From Nitrospirota bacterium (lineage in GTDB: Bacteria; Nitrospirota; Thermodesulfovibrionia; Thermodesulfovibrionales; JdFR-88): DNA of 25,693 nt. The notes under the pieces were generated by a model, which worked only from the letters and a program-made list of their open reading frames with translations, was not told the DNA's origin and did not search any database. This document shows positions 12,157 through 20,823 of this stretch, piece after piece. The translations under genes were made by a program, and so were the position numbers. Position 1 is the first letter of the stretch. Each line of letters opens with the position of its first letter. The DNA lies in contig JAKAEG010000002.1 of assembly GCA_021819985.1 (NCBI GenBank), positions 1 to 25,693 on the forward strand, in the 5' to 3' direction.

Positions 12157-14130
12157 ATGAGAAGACTGGCCGGTATCTTTTTATCAATGAAACTCAGGAA
12201 CAAAGTCATTACGGGGTATATCTTTTTTACCCTTATAGTCCTCAGCATCCTTGTCCTGATAGGGTTCAGGTTTTTCAGGATAAAGGCTAGCTATGATCAT
12301 ATAAACGCCATGAGCCGGGACATACAGCTGATCACCCAGCTTAAGGCGAACATAAACGGGGTGAGGGCCGCATTTCTGAGAATGGCGATAGCGAAGGATC
12401 CGGACATCTGGGACAACCAGAAGGAAGTAATTGATTTTTATATCAAGGAGAGCGATGGAGACCTGGCGAAGCTGGAAACCGGAGTTTACGGGGACCAGAT
12501 AAAAGAGATCGAAAGTTCCTGGGACCCTTTCAAGAAGACCATTGCGGATGATCTTATTCCGATGGTCACAGCGGGGAAGACCGGACAGGCGATGGGCCTA
12601 CTCGGCACGGTCCAGGCCGGCAGGTCCAGGGCCTTTATGGAAGTGGCCAACCGCATTATCAGCAGTTCCGGCAAAGAATACGCCGCATTGACCGATGCCG
12701 TGAACAACGAGATCAGGGCCACCATTGTCTCTGTCGGGGTCATTGTATTTGTTGTATTTTCCATAAGCTTCGCCGTTACATTCTTCATAATAAACAAGTA
12801 TATGGTAAAGGTCCTGCGCAACATAAGCCAATCCGCCGAAAAAGTGGCGGCCGGGGACCTGACCGTCTGCCTTGAGGCAAGTACGAATGACGAGTTCGGA
12901 AAACTCGCCAAAGACGTAAACAGGATAATATCGGCGATGCAGGCCGTCTTAAGGAAGATCGCGGGCAAGACCGCTTACATCCTCAAGGACGCCACCGATC
13001 TTACCTATTACGGGAAAGGTGTGTCCCGCAAGGTGGATGAGGACCTTGAACGCACCACCACCGCCGCCGCGGCCACCGAGGAGATGTCCTTTTCGATAGG
13101 CGACATAGCAAAGAACATAAATACAGCCTCGCAGTCCGCGGAGAGCGCAAAGGAGGTCTCCGCGAAAGGCAAGGCGATAATCGTGGAGACGGTCTCCTCG
13201 ATAGACGGGGTCAACACGCAGATTACGAGCGCTTCCACCAAGGTCAAGGACCTTGCGGTGCTTTCAAAAAGGGTTGATGAGATAGTTGTCCTCATCAAGG
13301 ACATCGCCGGCCAGACAAACCTTCTTGCTCTGAACGCCGCGATAGAAGCCGCCCGGGCGGGAGAACACGGCAGGGGGTTTGCCGTGGTCGCGGACGAAGT
13401 GGGCAAGCTTGCGCAGAGGACATCCAACGCCACGAGCGACATAAGCGGCCTGCTGGGCTCCATCCATTCAGGCATTATCGATGCGACAGCCATGATGGAC
13501 ATCGCGGTGGACAAGGCAGAGGCCACAAATGGTCTTGCGCGGAAACTTGACGAGTCCTTCAAGGTCATAAACGCCAGTTTCGAGCAGGTCTCCGATATGG
13601 TACGCGAGGTGGTCACCACAACTGACGAGCAGTCTTCCACCGCGTCCGAGATATCGAACAATTTAAGCAGCATCAGCGAAAACGCAAAAGAGAATTCAAA
13701 GACCGTAAAGGAGATGGCCCTGTCCTTTGGCAAGTTCAATAATAACGCAAGGGAGTTCCTGAGCATACTGGACGGGTACAAGGACCCGGTGATGGGTATG
13801 GGGGTGCTCAAGTCCGATTATGTGCTCTGGTTCCACAGGATACTGGATCTTATGGACAATCATGAACTTTCCATGCCGTTGGACGAGCTGCACGGGGACA
13901 GATCGAGAATGGGCAAATGGTATTACGGGGAAGGCAGGGAGGTTTTCAGCGGGACCGCTGGTTTCAGAGATCTTGAAACGCCCCACCAAAGGCTCCACTC
14001 ACTTGGCTACAGCGCCTATGAATCCGCCAAAAAAGGCGACCGCGATTCCGTCAGGAAATACATCTCCGAGGCAGGCGGCGTTATAAATGAGATAATGTCC
14101 ATCCTGAACCGGTTCGAAAAGGCGGACTGA
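12157..14130 (+). CDS. Methyl-accepting chemotaxis protein with C-terminal CZB-like domain
   Basis: A 657-residue inner-membrane chemoreceptor. TM1 (about residues 17-38) is followed by a four-helix-bundle periplasmic sensor (40-187), TM2 (about 189-212), HAMP (213-265) and an MA signalling domain whose CheA/CheW-binding hairpin tip reads GQTNLLALNAAIEAARAGEHG (near residue 385). The C-terminal 110 residues resemble a CZB zinc-binding domain (VLWFHRIL, MGKWYYGEG, TPHQRLHSLG). Two of the four usual ligands appear changed: the His three before Trp558 is Tyr555, and the Cys three before the GKW Gly is Ser583; His610 and His614 remain. I chose ATG 12157 (GGGGAG 7 bases upstream) over GTG 12142. 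No che genes are nearby, so it is an orphan receptor that would join a distant array. Confidence 0.93.
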   Translation: MRRLAGIFLSMKLRNKVITGYIFFTLIVLSILVLIGFRFFRIKASYDHINAMSRDIQLITQLKANINGVRAAFLRMAIAKDPDIWDNQKEVIDFYIKESDGDLAKLETGVYGDQIKEIESSWDPFKKTIADDLIPMVTAGKTGQAMGLLGTVQAGRSRAFMEVANRIISSSGKEYAALTDAVNNEIRATIVSVGVIVFVVFSISFAVTFFIINKYMVKVLRNISQSAEKVAAGDLTVCLEASTNDEFGKLAKDVNRIISAMQAVLRKIAGKTAYILKDATDLTYYGKGVSRKVDEDLERTTTAAAATEEMSFSIGDIAKNINTASQSAESAKEVSAKGKAIIVETVSSIDGVNTQITSASTKVKDLAVLSKRVDEIVVLIKDIAGQTNLLALNAAIEAARAGEHGRGFAVVADEVGKLAQRTSNATSDISGLLGSIHSGIIDATAMMDIAVDKAEATNGLARKLDESFKVINASFEQVSDMVREVVTTTDEQSSTASEISNNLSSISENAKENSKTVKEMALSFGKFNNNAREFLSILDGYKDPVMGMGVLKSDYVLWFHRILDLMDNHELSMPLDELHGDRSRMGKWYYGEGREVFSGTAGFRDLETPHQRLHSLGYSAYESAKKGDRDSVRKYISEAGGVINEIMSILNRFEKAD

Positions 14131-14181
14131 AGCGTAATTTTTTATTTTTTGATCAGTACGGGATTTTTTGTTACGCCCCGC

Positions 14182-14337
14182 TTTTGGGCCGCCATTGCCG
14201 CGCAGGCGCCCGATTTTATCTTGATAAAGACTGGAATTTATAAAAACGTCAAAATGGATGCCCGATTAAGACACTCGGGCATGACGACTTTAGAGATGCT
14301 TGTGTTTCTAAACCTTGCTTGAAAGCTGTTATGTAAA
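14182..14337. repeat. Dispersed intergenic repeat, copy B
   Basis: The second copy of the element at 1874-2009, matching it in TTTTGGGCCG, CGCGCAGGCG, the segment from GTCAAAATGG to TCGGGCATGACG, and the tail GAGATGCTT to GAAAGCTGTTA. It carries an extra central segment CGATTTTATCTTGATAAA shared with copy C. It lies between the chemoreceptor and GGDEF-EAL genes and fills most of that gap. Confidence 0.75.
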
Positions 14338-14388
14338 GCTATTTACGGGACAGGACACTGCGTGTGGATATTTGGGAGGTCTTACAGC

Positions 14389-15972
14389 ATGGAAAACCGG
14401 GGCTGGGCGAACATATTCATCAAAAATAGCGCAATCGGCATCGGCTTCAGATTGCTTATCGGAATCGCCGCTGTCGAATTGTCTATCATGGTTGCCTTTA
14501 ACCTCCTGAAGGTTGCTAACTGGATGCCTCCGCTCCTGGTCGATCTTTCGGACACCATAATACTAGGAAGCGTGGCATCGTGTCTGGTAGTACGCTGGGT
14601 CGTAAATCCTTTGAAAATTTGTGAAGAACGGCAGCAGGCTGAAGAGCAAATCCGCTTTCTATGCTACCACGACAGTCTCACCGGGCTGCCAAACCGCACA
14701 TTTTTCAAAGAACTTCTGAAAAGTACAATCGAGTATGCAAAACGATACAATCAGAAATGTGTCATTGGATATGTTGACCTTGACGAGTTCGAACGGATCA
14801 CAGATACCTTGGGTCATGATATTGGGGATAAGCTGATGCAAGCTGTGTCAATCAGACTGGTGAAAACTGTTAGAAACAGTGACCAGGTCGCACGGGCATC
14901 GGAGGAAACGATTGAGGACATTGCCCGGGCGGGTGAAGATGAGTTTATCATCCTGCTGAGGGGGCTATCAGCCATTCAGGATGCCAGCCGGGTGGCGGGC
15001 CGCATACTTGCAAGATTATCCGAACCGTTCAGCCTTGAAGGGCGGGAAATATATTTGACCGCGGGCATTGGCATTTCAGTCTATCCTGACGATGGAGAAG
15101 ACGCCGAGGACCTTATCAACAATGCTGTGGCCGCCATGTACTGCGCCAAGCGCAATGGGAGCAATAATTATCAATATTATGAAAAATCCATGAATGACGC
15201 GGCCCTAAGGCGCTTGGCGATGGAAAATGACCTGCACAAGGCGCTGGAGCGGCATGAATTTCTGCCTTATTATCAGCCTCAAATTGATTTAAAGACGGGA
15301 AAGACCATCGGAATGGAAGCGCTCCTGCGATGGAAACATCCGGAAAATGGATTGGTGATGCCTTCAGAATTCATCCCGGTAGCCGAGGCAAGCGGTATTA
15401 TAGTGCCCATCGGTGAATTCGTACTGCAAACGGCCTGTTTGCAGAACAAAAAATGGCAGGATGCCGGTCTTAAAGCAGTGAGCGTGGCTGTGAACATATC
15501 GGGCCGCCAGTTTGATCAAAGGGACCTCACGGACGTAATCTTCAGGACCTTGAAAGACACCGGGCTCGAACCGCGATACCTTGAAATTGAGATCACGGAA
15601 GGCACAATAATGAAAAACCCTGAGCAGGCCATTCACATTTTGCGCGAGTTGAAGGACGCCGGGATGAGGATCACGGTCGATGATTTCGGCACCGGGTATT
15701 CCTCGCTGAGCTATTTGAGAAAACTCCCGATTGACACCTTGAAAATTGATCTTTCTTTCACCAGGAACATGTTCTCCAGCCCTGCCGATATGGTAATCGT
15801 TAAAACCATTATCGCCATGGCCCACAATCTGGATTTGGAAGTAATTGCCGAGGGCGTTGAGAATGAAAAACAGCTTGAATTCTTTCAAGAGCATGAGTGC
15901 GATGCCGTCCAGGGTTTTTTCTTTAGCAAACCCCTGCCAGCCAAAGAGGTTGTTAAATTTCTAAAAGACTAA
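14389..15972 (+). CDS. Membrane GGDEF-EAL protein, probable c-di-GMP phosphodiesterase
   Basis: A 527-residue inner-membrane protein. Two hydrophobic segments (about residues 14-40 and 57-75) anchor it; there is no PAS or large periplasmic sensor. A GGDEF domain (90-265) follows, but its active-site signature reads GEDEF (182-186) and the usual FKxIND is FERITD, so cyclase activity is doubtful. The EAL domain (275-525) looks intact: MEALLRW (Glu310), NISGRQF, EITEGTIM, DDFGTGYSSL, LKIDLSF, AEGVEN and QGFFFSKPL, predicting hydrolysis of c-di-GMP to pGpG. ATG 14389 has GGGAGGT 8 bases upstream; a GTG at 14362 is less likely. It sits just upstream of, and co-oriented with, the pilus operon whose ATPase has a c-di-GMP-binding domain. 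Codon choice appears more AT-rich than in fhs/hemL (impression, not computed). Confidence 0.93.
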   Translation: MENRGWANIFIKNSAIGIGFRLLIGIAAVELSIMVAFNLLKVANWMPPLLVDLSDTIILGSVASCLVVRWVVNPLKICEERQQAEEQIRFLCYHDSLTGLPNRTFFKELLKSTIEYAKRYNQKCVIGYVDLDEFERITDTLGHDIGDKLMQAVSIRLVKTVRNSDQVARASEETIEDIARAGEDEFIILLRGLSAIQDASRVAGRILARLSEPFSLEGREIYLTAGIGISVYPDDGEDAEDLINNAVAAMYCAKRNGSNNYQYYEKSMNDAALRRLAMENDLHKALERHEFLPYYQPQIDLKTGKTIGMEALLRWKHPENGLVMPSEFIPVAEASGIIVPIGEFVLQTACLQNKKWQDAGLKAVSVAVNISGRQFDQRDLTDVIFRTLKDTGLEPRYLEIEITEGTIMKNPEQAIHILRELKDAGMRITVDDFGTGYSSLSYLRKLPIDTLKIDLSFTRNMFSSPADMVIVKTIIAMAHNLDLEVIAEGVENEKQLEFFQEHECDAVQGFFFSKPLPAKEVVKFLKD

Positions 15973-16020
15973 CCCTACATCTTGAAAACGGTCAAATAAT
16001 TTCCAGTCATTTTTTTGACA

Positions 16021-16055
16021 AAATTATTTCATATCATTTTTTTAAGAAATAATTT
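16021..16055. promoter_or_regulatory. Inverted repeat upstream of the pilus operon
   Basis: AAATTATTTC (16021-16030) and GAAATAATTT (16046-16055) are perfect 10-bp inverted arms around 15 bases. A partial extra copy, AAATAATTTC, occurs at about 15994-16003, and a GTCATTTTTTTGAC dyad lies between. The position 25-60 bases ahead of the promoter-like site fits an activator or repressor site; this is inference. Confidence 0.35.
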
Positions 16056-16079
16056 AAAAAAAATCAACAACTTATCTTC

Positions 16080-16095
16080 TGGCATGATATTTGTA
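16080..16095 (+). promoter_or_regulatory. Sigma-54-like promoter candidate for the MSHA-like operon
   Basis: TGGCATGATATTTGTA resembles the -24/-12 consensus TGGCACG-N4-TTGCA: the GG element is intact, the spacing between GG and the -12 G is exactly 10 bases, and only the -12 C is T. Many type IV pilin genes use sigma-54 with PilR. Transcription would start near 16107, leaving a leader of about 160 bases with a 17-codon ORF (16113-16166) lacking a ribosome binding site. Nothing else is evident between 15973 and 16265. Confidence 0.45.
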
Positions 16096-16265
16096 TTGTT
16101 ATCTTCTGCGGTATGACAAAAATGAAGGACGTCAAAAAGATGCCGAAAGAAAACGGGAAAGCGTGAGCCGGAAAATTGGAAATTGGAATGCGCATATTAC
16201 GCCTTAGAAAAATACGGTCAGAAGCCCTGGATTTATTTTAATGAGGGGACCAGGGGGCTAATGAA

Positions 16266-18071
16266 ATGACCAAGCAGGATGAAAAAGTGATACAAGTTAA
16301 GTCCATACGCATCGAGAATAATGAGGCTGGCGCCTCCTCTGCCCAATGGCAACTGCCACCATCCAACCGGAAAAAGGCAATCCCTTCGAAGGTAAAGATG
16401 ACGCAACGTTCGGTAATCGGCATCGATATCGGATATAAATGTTTGAATCTTGTGAAAGTGGCAAGATCCCAGAATAACTGGGAAATATTGGATTATCGAA
16501 GCATCCCCTTCCCTGACCTTATCGAGAAAGGTTCTGGTGAGTTCGATGATTTCCTCAGATCGGCAGTGGTCCCCTTTTGCGATGATGCCGGGAAAATCGA
16601 AATATGGGCGATCATATCGTCGGCGCAGGCCCGCGTTCAGTTCATCCGTATTCCCAAGGTTTCCGAAGAGCACTTCGAAGCTGCCGTCCAATGGAGTCTG
16701 AAGAAAGAGATCTCCCTGGACGAAACAGATTATTCCTTTGGCTATGAAATTCATGGAGAATCGACTGAAGGGGGGGGCAAAAAAAATGAAGTCATGTGTT
16801 ATTTCGCTCCCGTTGAAGAAATAGAGGCAACCAAAAAGCTCTTCGCAAAGAGTGGGGTGCATCTGGCTGGCGTATCAATTGTGCCGTTCGCAATCCAGAA
16901 TATTTTTGCGAGCGGCAAAACGCCGCCGCAGGAGATGCTGACCGCATGTCTGTTTATCGGAAACGACTATTCCCGAATCGACCTGTTCACCGGCGGTAAA
17001 CTGAATCTGACACGGGATATTAAAACAGGCATTAACAGCCTGATCGAGATGCTGACGGAAGATTTTAAGAACCGGGCCGGTGAGAATCTCACCTTCGGGC
17101 GCGAGGAGGCGCGAGGAATCATCTTTGCCTTCGCACAGGGCAACAGCGATCCCATTGTCCTCCCGAGCGGGGCCAGAATCAACCGGAAAGAGGTGGAGAG
17201 CGTCATTGTCCCAGTCATGGAGAGACTCACCAGTCAGGTGGAGAGGACCTTTAAACACTTCAACCAGGCGCAGGGATACGGCAAAATTGAGAAGTTATAT
17301 ATTTCAAGCCTGATACCTGTATGCGGGGAAATAATCGACTATTTTGGCGAGCGGCTCGATACCGAATGTTCGGTTTTCGATCCCCTTAAGGAGGTATTGG
17401 GAACAAGCAGCCCGGATGAGCGGCTTGCATTAATTCCCGCTTTCGGCATGGCGCTGTCTAACAACGCCGGCACTCCCAATTTCATCTATTCCTATAAGGA
17501 AAAGAAAAGAACGGCATATATTGCAAAAGTCAACCGGATAATCCTGGCGGCACTGGTACTTTCAATGCTTGCCTGTGCGGGCATTACGGCATTCGAATGG
17601 CACGGCGCTGGCCGGGGAAAAACTGAATTGGCCGGGCTTGAGCGGCAACTTCAGAAAAGTCCCCATGCAAGTAAAGAGGAAATCCTGAAGATGGCCGTTG
17701 CAGCAAGGCAAAAGGCCCAGGAATATGTGGAACTTAGCAGCAGATACAGGGTGATAGCCCTGGTCGGAGAGCTTTCATCACTTACGCCAAGCTCGATTAG
17801 TCTCAGCAGTTTTAAGGCTGATCTTATGGAGAAGACTTCAGACGGGCCGCCAAATGACGGCAAAAGCATGAACGCAAATACTGCGACCATAAGCGGTGTT
17901 GTCAGCGGGAATAAGGACACGCTAGAAGCGGTGCTCGCCACGTATGAGCTTGGACTAAAATCCTCGCCGTTATTTTCAGGAGTAAACGTCCGGGCGGGCA
18001 AGATCGAACACGGCAGTCAGGGAGCGTTCCTGCCTTTTGAGCTTGACCTGAAGATCGGACCGGACAAATGA
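16266..18071 (+). CDS. PilM-PilN fusion-type pilus assembly protein (MshI-like)
   Basis: A 601-residue protein joining two parts of the inner-membrane alignment complex. Residues about 50-410 form a PilM-type actin-like ATPase domain (VIGIDIGYKCLNLVKV, VQFIRIPKVSEEHFEAAV, a late block with LYISSLIPVCG). A basic stretch and one transmembrane helix (about 425-445) follow, then a PilN-like periplasmic part with a coiled-coil stretch and a ferredoxin-like fold (SSLTPSSISLSSF, ATISGVVSG). In most type IV systems PilM and PilN are separate. The first 45 residues are an extra polar extension. ATG 16266 has GGGGG 8 bases upstream; ATG 16398 is an alternative start that removes the extension. The stop overlaps the PilO-like start by 4 bases. 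It probably links the cytoplasmic ATPase to the periplasmic complex. Confidence 0.85.
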   Translation: MTKQDEKVIQVKSIRIENNEAGASSAQWQLPPSNRKKAIPSKVKMTQRSVIGIDIGYKCLNLVKVARSQNNWEILDYRSIPFPDLIEKGSGEFDDFLRSAVVPFCDDAGKIEIWAIISSAQARVQFIRIPKVSEEHFEAAVQWSLKKEISLDETDYSFGYEIHGESTEGGGKKNEVMCYFAPVEEIEATKKLFAKSGVHLAGVSIVPFAIQNIFASGKTPPQEMLTACLFIGNDYSRIDLFTGGKLNLTRDIKTGINSLIEMLTEDFKNRAGENLTFGREEARGIIFAFAQGNSDPIVLPSGARINRKEVESVIVPVMERLTSQVERTFKHFNQAQGYGKIEKLYISSLIPVCGEIIDYFGERLDTECSVFDPLKEVLGTSSPDERLALIPAFGMALSNNAGTPNFIYSYKEKKRTAYIAKVNRIILAALVLSMLACAGITAFEWHGAGRGKTELAGLERQLQKSPHASKEEILKMAVAARQKAQEYVELSSRYRVIALVGELSSLTPSSISLSSFKADLMEKTSDGPPNDGKSMNANTATISGVVSGNKDTLEAVLATYELGLKSSPLFSGVNVRAGKIEHGSQGAFLPFELDLKIGPDK

Positions 18072-18637
18072 GAAAAATTACCGGAGTAATTCTCGTCCCA
18101 AAGGAATGCATGAGGAATCTGGTCATAAGCCTGATCGCAGTAACCGTATTTATATGCGGAGCCATTGTCCCGGGCCGCCTGGCCGTAACGCGCCTGGATA
18201 AAAAAATAAGGGAGGCGCGTCAGGAACTCGATCAACGAAATAGCCTGAACCCCCTTTATGATATTCTGAAAAATATTTCTCTCAGCGCTTCCCAGAAAAT
18301 GAAAAAGTCCGCCGGACCCGCCGCTCTCCCTTCAGCGCCGGAGGTGGCCGGGCTTAAGGCCGGTTTTAGCGAAGCCCTGCTGAAAATAAAAGATATCTCA
18401 ACGAAATCGGCAATGAGGAATGTGGCCGTAGACCTTGATTTCAAAAACGCCCCCGCAAGCGGAGGGCCCGTCGCGGCCGACCTGTCCTTCGAAGGGGATT
18501 TCGCAAACTTAAGGACGTTCCTGATAGGCCTTGGCGCGCTGCCATATGTAAAGGACATCCAATATCTGTCGATACAGAGGGCGGCCCACGGAAAGGCGCT
18601 CGACTTCAAAACAAGGATTACGCTGGCGATAGGCTGA
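18068..18637 (+). CDS. PilO-like pilus assembly protein (MshJ-like)
   Basis: A 189-residue single-pass inner-membrane protein: short cytoplasmic N-terminus, one transmembrane helix (about residues 16-38), a coiled-coil segment (TRLDKKIREARQELDQRN, about 40-60) and a periplasmic ferredoxin-like domain (VAADLSFEGDFANLRTFLIGLGALPYVKDI). This is the PilO/GspM architecture; it would pair with the PilN part of the preceding fusion. Synteny (after the PilM-PilN gene, before the PilP-like gene) matches mshJ of MSHA loci. The ATG overlaps the previous stop (ATGA), showing translational coupling. Confidence 0.82.
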   Translation: MRKITGVILVPKECMRNLVISLIAVTVFICGAIVPGRLAVTRLDKKIREARQELDQRNSLNPLYDILKNISLSASQKMKKSAGPAALPSAPEVAGLKAGFSEALLKIKDISTKSAMRNVAVDLDFKNAPASGGPVAADLSFEGDFANLRTFLIGLGALPYVKDIQYLSIQRAAHGKALDFKTRITLAIG

Positions 18638-18651
18638 CAGAAAGATTTCTT

Positions 18652-19155
18652 ATGGATACAGCGAAAAAAAGACAGATCATAATAATCGTGGCCGCGGTCC
18701 TCATGTCTTTATACGGCGTCTTCGACCTGACAGGCACTTCTAGGGCAAAGCATCCGGGCCCGGCCGCACAGGCAGGGCCTGAGGATTTAGAGGCGTTCAT
18801 CACCCAGACGTCTGCGCAAATCAGTGGAGAACGGGCCAGCACATATGATGAGTATGTAATAGACCGGGCCGGAAGCATTTGGGGGCGGAACCCTTTTTCC
18901 GGAAAAAACCTGACGGAACCTGAATTCGGCAGCGAAGCGAAAGACAAGACATACCCGCGGCCCGTTTTCGTATACAACGGCTACGTGGAAAGAGGCGGTC
19001 AAAAGGTCGCCGTTATCAACAACAGAGAGTACCTGGCTGGCGACCAGCTCAAAGAGAAAAGTTTTTTTGTTAAAAAGATATCGCCTGCCAGGGTCCTGAT
19101 AAAAAACAAGACGGAAGGATCGGAGTTTGAGATACCTTTATCAGAACTGGAATAA
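18652..19155 (+). CDS. PilP/GspC-like pilus biogenesis protein (MshK-like)
   Basis: A 167-residue protein with an N-terminal membrane anchor (residues 8-26, IIIIVAAVLMSLYGVF), a flexible Ala/Pro-rich linker, WGRNPFSGK (the R-x-PF motif of GspC/PilP homology regions) and a small beta domain (FVYNGYVERGGQKVAVINNREYLAGD ending FEIPLSELE). In PilP/GspC proteins this domain contacts the N0 domain of the secretin. No lipobox is present, unlike classical PilP, so a GspC/MshK-like anchor fits better. It starts 14 bases after the PilO-like stop with only a weak AGAAAG, and is followed 34 bases later by the secretin start. Confidence 0.78.
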   Translation: MDTAKKRQIIIIVAAVLMSLYGVFDLTGTSRAKHPGPAAQAGPEDLEAFITQTSAQISGERASTYDEYVIDRAGSIWGRNPFSGKNLTEPEFGSEAKDKTYPRPVFVYNGYVERGGQKVAVINNREYLAGDQLKEKSFFVKKISPARVLIKNKTEGSEFEIPLSELE

Positions 19156-19189
19156 AAAGGGGTATCTTGACTTGGGTAAAGGAGAGGCG

Positions 19190-20803
19190 ATGCCTGACAG
19201 GAAACCACGTAAAAAAATGCTTTCGGTGATTGTTTCTATTCTTTTCATGACGCTGTTAGGAGGATGTGCCGGCGGCAGGCAGACGATAGAGTACCCCAAT
19301 TCGGATATCCAGAAATGGGAGAAACTCGCGAAAACATCCATGGGACATTCGCCGTCATCTATCGAGAAAAATATCAGCGTCCCAAATTCCTCCGTGGATA
19401 TCAAGCGGGAGAACGCGGAAATTCTGGGCAAACCGCTGCCCACGCAGAAAGTCAGCCTTAAAATGAGGGATGCCGATGTGAAATCCATATTGCGCGCCCT
19501 GGCGGTATCCACGGGCGTGAACCTTCTCGTGCCCGATGATGTAAAAGGGATCACGAGCATTGATTTTACAGAGGTCCCGTGGGACCAGGCGTTCCTCAGC
19601 TTGTTGAAATCTTATGGTCTCACCTATGTTTGGCAGGGCGATATTCTCCGGGTCCTGACGCTGGAGGACATGGAGCAGACCCTTAAGGCCGAAGACGTCG
19701 AGAAAAAGATGGAGTCCGAGAGTCCGCTCGACACTGTTGTCGTTCCCGTAAATTATGCCGATGCCAAAGGACTCAAGGAAAATCTCGAAAAATTGCTAGA
19801 GGACAAGGGAGCAAAATCCGCACGCGGGTCAGTGCTCGTGGATACCTACAGCAACTCGCTGATCATCCATGCCACCGCCGATGAAACCAAAAAAATGCTG
19901 TCGGTAATTAAAATGGTCGACAGACCGACGGGGCAAATACTTATCCGGGCAAATATTGTCGAGACCACAAAGGATGAGGCGCGCAATCTGGGCATTCAGT
20001 GGGGCGGGGTGAAGGAGTTCGTCAACGGCAACAAAAATCTTTGGATAACGCCCGGAGGTTCAGCCAGCACTACCCCGCTTACCGGAAGCGGCTCCGGAAG
20101 CGGCGCTATAACCCCTTCCTTTACTCCCACATCAGGCGGCGTGGGCGTCAGCCAACAGGGGTTCGGTGTCAATTTTCCTGTCCCGCAATCTACCATCCTG
20201 AATAACGGCATCGGGTCTCTGGGGCTTCTATATGGGAGCCTTACCGGCAACATTCTCGATGCCCAGTTGCAGGCGTTACAGACTGAAGGAAAGGTCAATA
20301 TCGTATCCAGCCCGTCCATAACAACCCTTGACAACCAGAAGGCGTTTACCGAAAGCGGCACCAGGGTGCCTTACGTGACGAATTCATTCGCAGGAGCATC
20401 CACTACGCCTACAGTAAATTTTGTCGATGCCGTCCTCAGGCTCGAGATCACACCGCATGTCATTGACGGCAACAGCCTTAAAATGTCAGTCGTTATTAAA
20501 AAAGATGATGTAGACACGTCCCGCTCGGTCCAGGGGAACCCTTTCATTCTGCAAAAGCAGACCGAGACAACGCTGATTGCGAAAAATGGAGAGACCATTG
20601 TGATATCCGGGCTGACCAGTGAAAATATATCGTCCACGGTCAACGGGATACCGTGGCTCAAAGACATCCCCGTCCTGGGATGGCTCTTCAAAGGTGAAAA
20701 CAAGGACAATACCATGAACCAGGTGCTTATCTTTATTACGCCGTATATTTTGCCGAGGGAGGCCCCGGTGAGCACGGCGTCCGCGCCATTGCGGGGTAAA
20801 TAA
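19190..20803 (+). CDS. mshL: Outer-membrane secretin, MshL/PilQ type
   Basis: A 537-residue lipoprotein secretin, the outer-membrane pore for the pilus. The signal peptide ends in LLGGC (Cys26). An STN/N0-like domain (about residues 84-155, VSLKMRDADVKSILRALA..VPWDQAF), a secretin N1 domain (about 180-245) and the C-terminal secretin barrel (about 265-520) follow. The barrel carries VSSPSITTLDNQKA, RVPYVTNSF, LRLEITPHV and the closing NGIPWLKDIPVLGWLF...QVLIFITPYIL. A Gly/Ser/Thr-rich segment interrupts the early barrel. The AMIN domains of PilQ are absent, and the size and neighbours suit MshL. I chose ATG 19190 (AAAGGAGAGG just upstream) rather than 19127, which would overlap the previous gene. 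Confidence 0.92.
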   Translation: MPDRKPRKKMLSVIVSILFMTLLGGCAGGRQTIEYPNSDIQKWEKLAKTSMGHSPSSIEKNISVPNSSVDIKRENAEILGKPLPTQKVSLKMRDADVKSILRALAVSTGVNLLVPDDVKGITSIDFTEVPWDQAFLSLLKSYGLTYVWQGDILRVLTLEDMEQTLKAEDVEKKMESESPLDTVVVPVNYADAKGLKENLEKLLEDKGAKSARGSVLVDTYSNSLIIHATADETKKMLSVIKMVDRPTGQILIRANIVETTKDEARNLGIQWGGVKEFVNGNKNLWITPGGSASTTPLTGSGSGSGAITPSFTPTSGGVGVSQQGFGVNFPVPQSTILNNGIGSLGLLYGSLTGNILDAQLQALQTEGKVNIVSSPSITTLDNQKAFTESGTRVPYVTNSFAGASTTPTVNFVDAVLRLEITPHVIDGNSLKMSVVIKKDDVDTSRSVQGNPFILQKQTETTLIAKNGETIVISGLTSENISSTVNGIPWLKDIPVLGWLFKGENKDNTMNQVLIFITPYILPREAPVSTASAPLRGK

Positions 20804-20823
20804 AAAATCATGCGGGGTCTGCC

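Noticed and set aside
13008..13811. 267-codon minus-strand open frame
   Set aside because: Antisense to the signalling domain of the chemoreceptor; the Ser/Ala-rich product is a mirror of the coding repeat pattern and has no start signals.
16113..16166. 17-codon ORF (starting MTKMKDVKK) in the leader of the pilus operon
   Set aside because: No ribosome binding site and no leader-peptide pattern such as repeated rare codons followed by an attenuator; kept only as a remark.
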